Below are positions 1 through 8,028 of a DNA stretch of 64,000 nt, in pieces (position 1 is the stretch's first letter; the number at the start of each line of letters is the position of its first letter). Made by a program: the position numbers and the translations under genes. The notes below the pieces were generated by a model. The model was not told where the DNA came from. It searched no databases and saw nothing but the letters and a program-made list of their open reading frames with translations. The stretch comes from Robertkochia marina (GTDB taxonomy: Bacteria; Bacteroidota; Bacteroidia; Flavobacteriales; Flavobacteriaceae), in contig NZ_SSMC01000001.1 in assembly GCF_004799345.1 (NCBI RefSeq), positions 868,001 to 932,000 on the forward strand. The letters run 5' to 3'.

Positions 1-621
1 GGTCACGATTCGATCCAGGTCATTCTCCCGGTAATATACCTGGCTAACCATGCTTCCATCAATATCGTCTTTTGGCGATGGGATACCCAAAACATTAGTG
101 AGAAGTTTTAGTGATGTATAATGCTTGAAGTCTCCGAATTTCCAGAGGTCCATAGTATCCAAGTGGGGAATCTCCCAAGGTTTCTTGCCAAACAGGTTAA
201 GTTTCTCCGGTAAAGAAATACCTAGTATGAGCATACGTCTTGCTATATAAGGAAAATCGAATTCCTTGGCATTGTGTCCGCAAAGGATCTTTTGCGGGCC
301 GTAATAATGGGTTTCCAGAAGATTTTTAAACTCCATTAAAAGTTCTTTTTCTTCCCCGAAGAATGAAGTGGTTCGAAACTGCCGTTCTCCGTTTTTCACC
401 GTGAAGAAGCCTACGGAGATACATACAATTTTCCCGAATTCAGCCCAGATGCCGGCCCTTTCATAAAACTCTTCAGGACTTTGATCTTCCTTGCGTTGAT
501 ATCGCGATTTATGTGCCCAAAGATCCTGTTTAACAGGGTCCAGATCATCGTATTTTTCGGTTTCAGGTACCGTTTCTATGTCCAGGAATAAAATATGATC
601 TAAGGGGAGTTTATGAAGCAT
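1..621 (-). CDS. PolB-type 3'-5' exonuclease (3' part cut off by window edge)
   Basis: The first 207 codons are visible and the frame is still open at base 1, so the C-terminus lies outside the window. The protein looks like the predicted 3'-5' exonucleases related to the exonuclease domain of DNA polymerase B (RNase H-like DEDD fold). Exo I is seen as FLDIETVPE (Asp14, Glu16) and Exo II as CGHNAKEFDFPYIARR. The visible part ends at NDLDRIVT, where the Exo III YCxxDV motif is expected next. The ATG at 621 overlaps the stop of the upstream serine hydrolase by 11 bp, so the two are probably co-transcribed and translationally coupled. A role in DNA or RNA end trimming is inferred from the family; the substrate is unknown. 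Confidence 0.85.
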   Translation of the reverse strand, partial: MLHKLPLDHILFLDIETVPETEKYDDLDPVKQDLWAHKSRYQRKEDQSPEEFYERAGIWAEFGKIVCISVGFFTVKNGERQFRTTSFFGEEKELLMEFKNLLETHYYGPQKILCGHNAKEFDFPYIARRMLILGISLPEKLNLFGKKPWEIPHLDTMDLWKFGDFKHYTSLKLLTNVLGIPSPKDDIDGSMVSQVYYRENDLDRIVT

Positions 622-1771
622 TGTTCAGAATTTTATAGGCTTCCTCAATATATATGTAGGTATCTGCTCTGAAAGGATCGTTTTCTTTTTTAGGGGCAGC
701 CTGATGGCCCAGCCTTACGATCATGATATTGTCTTCAGGCTGTACAATAACGTATTGACCTAGATGCCCGCGTAGCATAAAAAAGTCTTTTCCCATATGG
801 TTCAACAGCCAGAGTCCATACCCGTACTCGGTATCCTCGGGAAATCTTGGCACAATAGAGCGTTTGGCGAAATCTTCCGGTAAAATACGTTTGTCATTCC
901 ACAGCCCTCCATCTTTGTAAAGCTTCCCGAACCTTGCAAAATCCCTGGCAGATGCAGCTACACAACAATAGGCTTTTTCCATCCCGGAGTCTTCGCTGTC
1001 TAATTGCCATAAGGCGTCATGTTCGGCTCCCATAGGTTTCCAGAAATGCTCTGAGATATATTCAGAAAGGGTCGATCCTGTAGCCTTTTGAAGGACCATG
1101 GCTAACAACTGGGTGTTTCCACTGAGATATTTAAACTTTTTTCCGGGTTGTTCAACCACTTTAAGATCTTTAATGATAGGGGCAAGCGATTCGTCAAAAT
1201 AAGCTCTGGTGGTCACCGAGAATGGAGAATAATATGACTCATCCCAATTAAGTCCACTCGACATGCTTGACAGATCTCCTACCGTCATTTCTCCGGCGAG
1301 ACCTTCTTTGAATTCGGGGAAAAAATCACCTACAGGTTGGTCCAGGCTTTTAATACTGCCCTCCATAAGGGCATGCCCTAACATGGCCGAGACAAATGAT
1401 TTGGCCATAGAGAAGGAGTTGCTTTTACTGTTCTCGTTATAGCCATCAAAATAATTCTCATATCTCAGGCTGTCATTTTGGAAGATGAGAAATGCCACCG
1501 TACCGAATTCGCTATGAGTTTCCATGAGACGATCATTGGGTTCGCCAAGATTATAATGTTTATGTTCAGGCCAGGGTTGCGGGGTATCGGGTGCTTCTAC
1601 CACCCGGTTGTCAAAATGTTTATAGTCGTCAAGGTAGGCGGTTTTATGTCCTTCCATATAAATAACCCTGGCGGCAGTGAGCAGGTAATCGTAGTTAAAA
1701 GCATAAAGTGAGATCACCAAAAGGAGTAGTAGGGCGGTTATGAATTTAAATAGGTTTTTAAGCAGTTTCAT
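611..1771 (-). CDS. Membrane-anchored serine hydrolase, beta-lactamase/class C family
   Basis: A 386-residue protein of the serine beta-lactamase/D-alanyl-D-alanine carboxypeptidase fold. Residues about 8-25 are a single hydrophobic segment with Lys before it, either an uncleaved anchor or a signal peptide, so the catalytic domain should lie outside the inner membrane. The SxxK motif is SMAK (Ser121 nucleophile, Lys124). YLSGN around residue 220 fits the second motif (YxN) and RGHLGQ near residue 340 fits the third (K/H-x-G). Family members act as esterases, carboxypeptidases or amidases; the substrate cannot be told from sequence. Its stop overlaps the start of the exonuclease gene by 11 bp. 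It is divergent from the TSP3 lipoprotein gene. Confidence 0.85.
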   Translation of the reverse strand: MKLLKNLFKFITALLLLLVISLYAFNYDYLLTAARVIYMEGHKTAYLDDYKHFDNRVVEAPDTPQPWPEHKHYNLGEPNDRLMETHSEFGTVAFLIFQNDSLRYENYFDGYNENSKSNSFSMAKSFVSAMLGHALMEGSIKSLDQPVGDFFPEFKEGLAGEMTVGDLSSMSSGLNWDESYYSPFSVTTRAYFDESLAPIIKDLKVVEQPGKKFKYLSGNTQLLAMVLQKATGSTLSEYISEHFWKPMGAEHDALWQLDSEDSGMEKAYCCVAASARDFARFGKLYKDGGLWNDKRILPEDFAKRSIVPRFPEDTEYGYGLWLLNHMGKDFFMLRGHLGQYVIVQPEDNIMIVRLGHQAAPKKENDPFRADTYIYIEEAYKILNNAS

Positions 1772-1938
1772 CAGTTAAATTTAGGTTGGATTAAATATAC
1801 CTATTAATCACAAAAATTTTTCAGGTTGATTCTTTTTCTCTTTCAGACGTAGGTTTAAAACTGTAGTTAATCGTATAAAACCCACAAAATCAGGAATTTA
1901 CAGAGCGGTTTTCATTTTATTTTGTTAAACTTTGCAGC

Positions 1939-3417
1939 ATGAAACTTAAACTTTTTCCTGCATTTAAGACGATCGTTTTTGCACTATTTACAGTAATGAG
2001 CATCACCCTTTCCTGCGGCAAGGATGATGTTATTCCGGATAACGAAAACCCAGAACAAACAGAAACTCCTATTCCACCTGATGATGATAAAGGTTCCGGG
2101 GACGATGCTTCGGGTGGTGGCGATTCAGGAGGTTCTGATGGTGGTAATGGAGGAGACGGGAGTAGTGGCTCCGGCGGTGGTGATGGTTCTGCAGGCAATG
2201 ATGACGATAAGGACGGTATTGCCAATGACCTTGATCAGTGCCCGGAATCGCCCGAGGGAGCCAGTGTGAATGAGCAAGGCTGTGCGGAAAGTCAGTTGGA
2301 TGACGACAATGATGGCATCAGCAACGATTTGGATCAATGTCCTGAAACCCCCGAGGGATCCAGTGTGAATGGGCAGGGTTGTGCCGAAAGTCAATTAGAT
2401 GATGATAATGATGGCATCAGCAACGATTTGGATCAATGTCCTGAAACTCCTGAGGGAGCTAATGTGAATGAACAAGGTTGTGCGGAAAGTCAATTGGATG
2501 ATGACAATGATGGTGTCAGCAACGATTTAGATCAATGCCCTGAAACGCCTGAGGGTATTGATGTGAATGCTCAAGGATGTGCAGCAAGTCAGTTGGATGA
2601 TGATAATGATGGTATCAGCGACGATGTAGATCAATGTCCTGAAACCCCTGAGGGAGCTAATGTGAATGCTGAGGGATGTGCAGCAAGTCAGTTGGATGAT
2701 GATAACGATGGTATCAGCAATGATTCTGATCAATGCCCTAATACTCCTGAAGGTGCTTCGGTAAATTCACAGGGATGTCTTTTGAATCCAGATTGTAATG
2801 ATCCATCTTCATATATTTTCCAGGAGTCTGATGGACTGGTACTCGTTGAATTCGAGGCTGCTGTTTTTCCTGAAGGGTGGGTACTTAAAAATGATTTACC
2901 AGGTATTTCCGGATCAGGATATATGGTTTGGGAAAATCGTCAATATTTCAATCAACCCGGTAATGGTAGCACTTCGTATAGAATTAACATCTCAGCACCG
3001 GGCACTTATCGCTTTATTTGGAAGTCGGCCGTTACAATTGGTGACAAGGGTTCTGAGCATAATGATACCTGGCTGCGTTTTGCCGATGCAGCCGACTTTT
3101 ATGGAGAAAAAGACGGCCTAAGGGTATATCCTTTAGGTACCGGAAAGGAGCCTAACCCCGAGGGTGCATCTGGCGATGGCTGGTTAAAGGTGTATCGGGG
3201 AGGTGGTGACCTTGGATTTAAATGGCAGGCAAAAACCAGTGATAACGATCCCCATGATGTCTTTGTTGTTTTTGATGCTCCGGGCGTTTACACCATGGAA
3301 GTTTCCGCAAGATCTACAGGGCATGGAATTGATAAGTTTGCATTATTCAATAATTCAGTTTCTATAAGTAAGGTGAGAAATGAGGTCTTCGATTTCAGTG
3401 AAATAAATTGTAACTGA
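1939..3417 (+). CDS. Lipoprotein with six thrombospondin type 3 repeats and a C-terminal carbohydrate-binding-like domain
   Basis: A 492-residue exported protein. Residues 1-25 form a lipoprotein signal peptide ending in the lipobox TLSC (Cys26). Residues 27-87 are a low-complexity linker rich in Asp, Gly and Ser. Residues 88-285 are six consecutive 33-residue repeats of the type DDDNDGISNDLDQCPETPEG, each with Ca2+-ligand aspartates and two cysteines (the CP and the QGC). This is the thrombospondin type 3/OmpA-linker pattern, known to bind calcium. The last ~200 residues are beta-rich with aromatic residues and resemble galactose-binding-like/CBM6-type domains; that assignment is weak. No OmpA C-terminal peptidoglycan domain follows. 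It probably sits on the outer membrane surface; partner unknown. Confidence 0.8.
   Translation: MKLKLFPAFKTIVFALFTVMSITLSCGKDDVIPDNENPEQTETPIPPDDDKGSGDDASGGGDSGGSDGGNGGDGSSGSGGGDGSAGNDDDKDGIANDLDQCPESPEGASVNEQGCAESQLDDDNDGISNDLDQCPETPEGSSVNGQGCAESQLDDDNDGISNDLDQCPETPEGANVNEQGCAESQLDDDNDGVSNDLDQCPETPEGIDVNAQGCAASQLDDDNDGISDDVDQCPETPEGANVNAEGCAASQLDDDNDGISNDSDQCPNTPEGASVNSQGCLLNPDCNDPSSYIFQESDGLVLVEFEAAVFPEGWVLKNDLPGISGSGYMVWENRQYFNQPGNGSTSYRINISAPGTYRFIWKSAVTIGDKGSEHNDTWLRFADAADFYGEKDGLRVYPLGTGKEPNPEGASGDGWLKVYRGGGDLGFKWQAKTSDNDPHDVFVVFDAPGVYTMEVSARSTGHGIDKFALFNNSVSISKVRNEVFDFSEINCN
2200..2793 (+). repeat. Six tandem 99-bp repeats inside the TSP3 lipoprotein gene
   Basis: In-frame units start at 2200, 2299, 2398, 2497, 2596 and 2695, each 99 bp (33 codons). 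Units 2 to 5 are the most alike; the first and last diverge, as expected when an array grows from the inside. Each unit encodes a TSP3 calcium-binding repeat. The high DNA identity suggests recent duplication or homogenisation, so copy number may vary between strains. Confidence 0.95.
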
Positions 3418-3478
3418 TGCCTCTCAAACTCAATTGAGGGGTTAAAGGGATAGTCAATTTTATCGGCTAATATCCAGG

Positions 3479-3949
3479 TTAAAATAGCGTGGTTTGTGAA
3501 AACCCTTGTTCATGAGATAGCAACCATTTCTTTCTCCAGAGGCCGCCTGCATATCCGGTAAGTGAGCCATCGCTGCCAATCACCCTGTGGCACGGAATAA
3601 TGATCCATAACGGGTTCTTTCCATTGGCGGCAGCCACGGCCCTGATCGCTTTAATATCTCCGAGTTTTTTTGAAAGTTCGGCATACGAGACCGTAGAACC
3701 ATAGGGAATTTTTTCAAGAGCCGTCCAAACAGACCTTTGAAAGGGGGTGCCCTTTGGAACCAGCTGAAGCGAAAAGGTGGTGCGTTGCCCGTTAAAATAT
3801 TCAGTGATCTGACGGATGGGTTCCTCAAGACAGGGCGGGATGTTTGTATGAGTAGCCTCTTCTTCTGAAAGTGTAAAGCGGCTTAATCCTTGTTCGGTAC
3901 CCTCCAGAATAGCAGTTCCTATAGGGGTGTTAATCGATGCCCGGTACAT
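3479..3949 (-). CDS. ogt: Methylated-DNA--[protein]-cysteine S-methyltransferase
   Basis: A 156-residue suicide DNA repair protein that moves the methyl group of O6-methylguanine onto its own cysteine. The acceptor motif IIPCHRVIG is present (Cys120 with this start), and the winged-helix part TPFQRSVWTALEKIPYG is typical of the Ogt/MGMT C-terminal domain. The frame extends upstream to a TTG at 3976, but the ATG at 3949 gives the usual N-terminus (MYRASINTPIG) and has a purine-rich GGAAGA just upstream, so I chose it. It overlaps the end of the CNNM/CBS gene by 20 bp, implying one transcript with that gene. No Ada-type regulatory domain is present. Confidence 0.93.
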   Translation of the reverse strand: MYRASINTPIGTAILEGTEQGLSRFTLSEEEATHTNIPPCLEEPIRQITEYFNGQRTTFSLQLVPKGTPFQRSVWTALEKIPYGSTVSYAELSKKLGDIKAIRAVAAANGKNPLWIIIPCHRVIGSDGSLTGYAGGLWRKKWLLSHEQGFSQTTLF

Positions 3950-5039
3950 TGTCTTCCGTTTCTTCCGGGTTTTCAAGTATTCCCATTCGCTCGGCCCGAA
4001 TTTGCCAGTTACGACGAGCCAGTAATTGCAAGTCTTCTACATTATCGCTCTCATCAACGATCTCCAGCCCTAACAGTGTTTCAATGATATCTTCCATGGT
4101 CACCAGACCTCCAATAGAGCCATATTCATCTACTACGAGGGCAATATGATCCTTGTTTTCAATAAACTTCTCAAACAATTTAGGAATAGGGATATTTCGT
4201 TTGGCTACCAAAATGTCTCTTTTGAGAGCGCTGAGCTTTTCTTTTCCGTTCCCGTTGATCATTTCTTCCAGTACCTGGTCTTTTAAAACAAAACCTGTGA
4301 TATTGTCGGGTTTGTCTTGATAGATAGGTATTCGGGAAAATCGCAATTGCGGATTTTCTTCAAAGAACTTTTCAATGGGTTGATCTTCCGAGGCAGTTTT
4401 CATGACCGTTCTCGGAGTCATGATATCTTTTGCTTGTATCTGGTTAAACTGAACCAGGTTTTTGATCACCTTAGATTCTGATTCCTCAAAAACTCCTTCT
4501 TCATGTGCGATATCTGCCATGGCTGTAAAATCTTCCCGCTGAAAAACAGAGGCATGGGCACCTTTTCCTCCAATAAGTTTAGTGGTAAGCTGCATAAACC
4601 AAAGGAGACCGGTGTATTTTAAGGGAATGATTAGAAGTTTTAGGGTCTTTGCCGTAAAATTGGCCAGCTGTTTCCAATAGGTGGCCCCAAGGGTTTTTGG
4701 TATGATCTCAGAAACCACAAGGATCAGAAATGTCATGATGGCCGAAACTACACCCACCATGTTAACACCGAAAAAATCGATGGAATAAGGCAGCTTTTCA
4801 GCCTGAACTCCCACCAGGATAGCTCCCACAGTATGGGCAATGGTATTAAGGGTAAGTATGGCAATCAAGGGTTGATCAATATCTTTTTTTAACTCCTCAA
4901 GTGTAAAGGCATACCCCTTTCCTTCCTGTTTCAATACATTAATGTACGTGGGTGTGATGCTTAAGAACACAGCTTCCAGGATGGAACACAGGAATGAGAA
5001 AAAAATAGAAAGCAGGGCAAATAAAATGAGTAAGGTCAT
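3930..5039 (-). CDS. CNNM/hemolysin C-like membrane protein with CBS pair
   Basis: A 369-residue protein with an N-terminal DUF21/CNNM membrane domain (about four hydrophobic segments within residues 1-150) and a cytoplasmic CBS pair (about 200-330; QAKDIMTPRTVM and VDEYGSIGGLVTMEDIIE are characteristic). The family includes CorC/YfjD and eukaryotic CNNM proteins linked to Mg2+/Co2+ export or regulation. The protein stops shortly after the second CBS and lacks the C-terminal CorC/HlyC transporter-associated domain that many relatives carry. Flavobacterial GldE is a related gliding protein, but no gldD is adjacent, so I do not call it GldE. It overlaps the downstream ogt gene by 20 bp. Confidence 0.85.
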   Translation of the reverse strand: MTLLILFALLSIFFSFLCSILEAVFLSITPTYINVLKQEGKGYAFTLEELKKDIDQPLIAILTLNTIAHTVGAILVGVQAEKLPYSIDFFGVNMVGVVSAIMTFLILVVSEIIPKTLGATYWKQLANFTAKTLKLLIIPLKYTGLLWFMQLTTKLIGGKGAHASVFQREDFTAMADIAHEEGVFEESESKVIKNLVQFNQIQAKDIMTPRTVMKTASEDQPIEKFFEENPQLRFSRIPIYQDKPDNITGFVLKDQVLEEMINGNGKEKLSALKRDILVAKRNIPIPKLFEKFIENKDHIALVVDEYGSIGGLVTMEDIIETLLGLEIVDESDNVEDLQLLARRNWQIRAERMGILENPEETEDNVPGID

Positions 5040-5091
5040 TTGAGTGGTAGTTGCTTTATAGCTAATTTACTAATAAAATAGAGAATGCCTG

Positions 5092-5613
5092 TTACCAACC
5101 GCTATATCTGGGCGGCTCTATGTTTAACAGGTTCATATAAACAATTAATTGGCCCCGGTGATGGGTTACATGGTCTTGCAGTAAGTTTAGAATTTGCAGC
5201 CGTGTTTTAGGGCCTGCAAAAAACTCCACCTCTTCCTGAAGCCTTGCAGGATCTGAAGCCTCTACAAGAGTGGCAACCCTCTTAAAACTTTCCTTGAGTG
5301 CAAGTACGAGCTCTTGCTTGCTTGAGGGGTTCTCCTTATTGGGAGATTTTACATCGTTTGTATTGAAATAAGTATCACCCAGCCAAAGCATATTAGAACG
5401 GATATGGAGTAATTGCTCTCTGATGGTCATCTGTCTTGACGTTGGTCGATACTCCATGGAAGAATCAGGAATTTGTTCTGCCATCTCAATGAGATATGCA
5501 GATGAGTTATTCCACTTTTCAAGAAAGGCAGCTTTTACCTCGGCCTTCTGAGAGTATCCTGAAATATTCATGCTGAGAATTATGATGAGGGTTAGCAGGC
5601 TAAATTTAGACAT
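5092..5613 (-). CDS. Exported DinB-family protein
   Basis: A 173-residue protein. The frame is open up to 5682 inside hemB, but the ATG at 5613 gives a clean signal peptide (MSKFSLLTLIIILSMNISGYSQ) and lies 10 bp after the hemB stop, so it is the likely start. The mature part is a DinB/YfiT four-helix bundle with the conserved histidines of a metal site: LLHIRSN in the second helix and DHVTHHRGQL near the C-terminus. Relatives include thiol transferases and enzymes of unknown function. Export is less common for this family. Position as last gene of the haem operon suggests co-transcription; a link to haem is not shown. Confidence 0.8.
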   Translation of the reverse strand: MSKFSLLTLIIILSMNISGYSQKAEVKAAFLEKWNNSSAYLIEMAEQIPDSSMEYRPTSRQMTIREQLLHIRSNMLWLGDTYFNTNDVKSPNKENPSSKQELVLALKESFKRVATLVEASDPARLQEEVEFFAGPKTRLQILNLLQDHVTHHRGQLIVYMNLLNIEPPRYSGW

Positions 5614-5623
5614 CAATGGTGGT

Positions 5624-6595
5624 TTATAATAATTCGGCGATGTTTTTAGCAAAATAAGTTGCAATGATATCAGCTCCTGCACGTTTTATGGCGGTGGCTT
5701 GCTCCATCATGACAGCATCGTGATCCAGCCAGCCTTTTTCTGCTGCCGCCTTGATCATAGCGTATTCTCCACTTACCTGGTACACTGCCACGGGTACTGT
5801 AACCTGTTCCCTGATATCACGAACAATATCTAAATAACACAACCCTGGTTTGACCATGACGATATCGGCTCCCTCTTCAATGTCCATAAAGGTTTCCCGC
5901 AGGGCTTCCATCCTGTTGGCCGGATCCATCTGATATGTTTTTTTGTCTCCAAATCCCGGTGCCGAATCCAAGGCATCACGGAAGGGGCCGTAGAATGCGG
6001 AGGCGTATTTAGCACTGTAGCTCATGATGCCGGTATCATAAAAGCCCTCAGTCTCTAATGCCTGTCTGATCCCATAGATTCGTCCGTCCATCATATCACT
6101 GGGTGCAACAAAGTCGGCACCTGCCCGGGCATGACTTACGGCCATTTGTGACAGTACTTCCACAGTGGGGTCATTTAAGATCTTTCCGTTCTCTACGATG
6201 CCGTCATGTCCGTAACTGGAGTAGGGGTCAAGGGCTACATCGGTATATACATGCATTTCAGGAACAGTTTCCTTGACCATCTTAATAGCACGCTGCATTA
6301 AACCATCAGGGTTGAGGGCTTCAGTTCCCTTGTTGTCTTTAAGGTTGTCAGGTACCTTCACGAACAGGAGTACTGAGCGCAGGCCTCTTTGGTATAAATC
6401 CTGTATTTCTTTTTTTAACAGATCCAGGCTATACCTGTAATATCCAGGCATGGAAGCAATTTCTTCTTTTACCTGCTTGCCCTCTGTGATAAAAAGAGGT
6501 ACCATAAGATTGGCAGGAGAGAGGGTCGTTTCTCTTACCATGGAGCGGATGGCTTCAGTGGTTCTTAGTCTTCGGTTTCTGCGTAAAGGATACAT
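5624..6595 (-). CDS. hemB: Porphobilinogen synthase (delta-aminolevulinic acid dehydratase)
   Basis: A 323-residue enzyme joining two 5-aminolevulinate molecules into porphobilinogen, the second committed step of haem synthesis. The Schiff-base lysines are in SAKYASAFYGPFR and MVKPGLCYLD, and the VSGEYAMIKAA motif is present. The metal site reads DVALDPYSSYGHDG: the three cysteines of zinc-type enzymes are replaced by Ala/Asp/Asp, the Mg2+-responsive, zinc-independent type. Start ATG at 6595, 18 bp after hemF. It is separated from its logical predecessor (hemA) by the whole operon, a common arrangement in Flavobacteriia. Confidence 0.97.
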   Translation of the reverse strand: MYPLRRNRRLRTTEAIRSMVRETTLSPANLMVPLFITEGKQVKEEIASMPGYYRYSLDLLKKEIQDLYQRGLRSVLLFVKVPDNLKDNKGTEALNPDGLMQRAIKMVKETVPEMHVYTDVALDPYSSYGHDGIVENGKILNDPTVEVLSQMAVSHARAGADFVAPSDMMDGRIYGIRQALETEGFYDTGIMSYSAKYASAFYGPFRDALDSAPGFGDKKTYQMDPANRMEALRETFMDIEEGADIVMVKPGLCYLDIVRDIREQVTVPVAVYQVSGEYAMIKAAAEKGWLDHDAVMMEQATAIKRAGADIIATYFAKNIAELL

Positions 6596-6613
6596 GAGTT
6601 GATGTTTTTAAAT

Positions 6614-7519
6614 TCAGGAAACCCAGGTTACAGGGTTTTCAAGTACTTTAATGAGTTTTTCTTCTTCTGAACCCGGTTCAGGATGGTGGTCATAGACCCA
6701 TTGTACGTGAGGAGGTAAGCTCATGAGGATACTTTCAATTCGTCCGTTGGTTTTAAGTCCAAATAAGGTACCCTTGTCGTGGACGAGGTTAAATTCAACA
6801 TACCTCCCTCTTCGTATCTCCTGCCAGGTTCTGTTCTTGGGTGTAAAAGGAAGGTCTTTCCTTTTTTCTACAATAGGAACATAAGCCTTTAAAAAACTGT
6901 CTCCAACTTCGGTAACAAAGCTGTACCAGTCTGAGATAGACATGTTCTCATTGGCCCTGCAGTAATCGAAAAACAACCCGCCAATTCCTCTTGCTTCATT
7001 ACGGTGACTATTAAAGAAGTAGTTGTCGCACTTTTCCTTAAAGTCTTTATAGAAATCAGGGTGATGCTGATCACAGGCCGTTTTGCAGACGGTATGAAAA
7101 TGCTCGGCATCTTCTTCAAAGAGGTAATAAGGAGTAAGGTCCTGTCCGCCTCCAAACCAACTATCGATCACCTTCCCGTCTTTGTCGTACATTTCAAAAT
7201 ATCTCCAGTTGGCATGTACGGTAGGTACAAAGGGATTTTTCGGGTGGATCACAAGGCTCAATCCACAGGCGAAGAAATCAACATCTCCCACCTTAAAATA
7301 TTGCTGCATTGCCGGAGGTAGCGGGCCGTGCACGGCAGATATATTTACACCTCCTTTTTCGAAAACATTGCCATTTTCAATAACACGGGTGCGACCGCCA
7401 CCGCCGCCCTCTCGATTCCATAGATCTTGTTGAAATTTTGCTTTTCCGTCTATTTGCTCCAGCGATTGAGTGATCTCATCCTGCAGCTTTTGAATATATG
7501 CGTAAAACTGATCTTTCAT
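6614..7519 (-). CDS. hemF: Oxygen-dependent coproporphyrinogen-III oxidase
   Basis: A 301-residue cytosolic enzyme that uses O2 to convert coproporphyrinogen III to protoporphyrinogen IX by two oxidative decarboxylations. Signature stretches are FGGGQDLTPYYLFEEDA, RGIGGLFFDYC and RYVEFNLVHDKGT, and the length fits the family. Its presence points to an aerobic lifestyle; no oxygen-independent hemN is seen in this window. It starts 5 bp after the DUF6973-like gene and is followed by hemB, so it is part of the haem operon. Confidence 0.97.
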   Translation of the reverse strand: MKDQFYAYIQKLQDEITQSLEQIDGKAKFQQDLWNREGGGGGRTRVIENGNVFEKGGVNISAVHGPLPPAMQQYFKVGDVDFFACGLSLVIHPKNPFVPTVHANWRYFEMYDKDGKVIDSWFGGGQDLTPYYLFEEDAEHFHTVCKTACDQHHPDFYKDFKEKCDNYFFNSHRNEARGIGGLFFDYCRANENMSISDWYSFVTEVGDSFLKAYVPIVEKRKDLPFTPKNRTWQEIRRGRYVEFNLVHDKGTLFGLKTNGRIESILMSLPPHVQWVYDHHPEPGSEEEKLIKVLENPVTWVS

Positions 7520-7524
7520 TTTTG

Positions 7525-8028
7525 CTATGTGTTAAGATACAACAATTGAAGAGGGGCATGATTCATGGTCATTTGAGAGTCCTTCAATTTTTTTGCATCC
7601 TTCAACAAAGGTAATAAGGCTTGAGTGATTTGTTGATTTTTTACTGGTTTCTTCCCGAATTTTTCACGGTATAAGAGCCTTCCTGTTTGGTTATTGTGCA
7701 GGTCCATTGCCCTGGCAAGATCGCGATTGGGAGAAAAATCTTCATGCCAGTCGGTAAGTTCTTTTGCCCATGCCTCAGAAGTCATGGAATTGCTGCAACA
7801 TAGTAAGGCATTGCGTACCAAAAGCATATTCCATAAGGCGTGTCTGAAAGCATTGGCCTTATTGTCTTTATGATGGGTGTTTCCAAACTTGCGGTCACAA
7901 ATGGAAACACATTGCCAGGTAGCCGGAAGAGCGCTTAAAAAAAGAATGGGGTGTCGGAAAAAAAATCCGGCCACCCCTTTAAGTTGTCTCCATTGAATGA
8001 TCCTTAAAAGTTTTAAGGGGGCGTTCAT
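7525..8028 (-). CDS. DUF6973-like protein embedded in the haem operon
   Basis: A 167-residue protein of no established function. After an N-terminal basic and hydrophobic stretch (RHPILFLSALPATW, possibly membrane-associated) it has a conserved-looking core: NAFRHALWNMLL, then TDWHEDFSP and AMDLHNNQTGRLLY. The His/Asp/Glu pattern (HA..W, DxHE, MDxHNN) resembles DUF6973-type domains and suggests a metal or hydrolytic site. Its ATG shares one base with the hemE stop (TGATG), so it is translationally coupled to hemE, and hemF follows after 5 bp. Its place between hemE and hemF suggests a haem-related role, but that is inference. The family name is from memory and moderately sure. Confidence 0.65.
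   Translation of the reverse strand: MNAPLKLLRIIQWRQLKGVAGFFFRHPILFLSALPATWQCVSICDRKFGNTHHKDNKANAFRHALWNMLLVRNALLCCSNSMTSEAWAKELTDWHEDFSPNRDLARAMDLHNNQTGRLLYREKFGKKPVKNQQITQALLPLLKDAKKLKDSQMTMNHAPLQLLYLNT

Noticed and set aside
1917-2733. Long antisense frames opposite the TSP3 lipoprotein gene, rich in Pro/Ser
   Set aside because: They mirror the low-complexity and repeat DNA of the real gene and show no start context or family.
2200-2793. Regular 99-bp repeats might be a CRISPR array or noncoding satellite
   Set aside because: The units are contiguous, without variable spacers, and stay in frame in a clear TSP3 protein.
3950-3976. Longer ogt start at 3976
   Set aside because: It is a TTG and adds a basic stretch not found in the family; the ATG at 3949 fits better.
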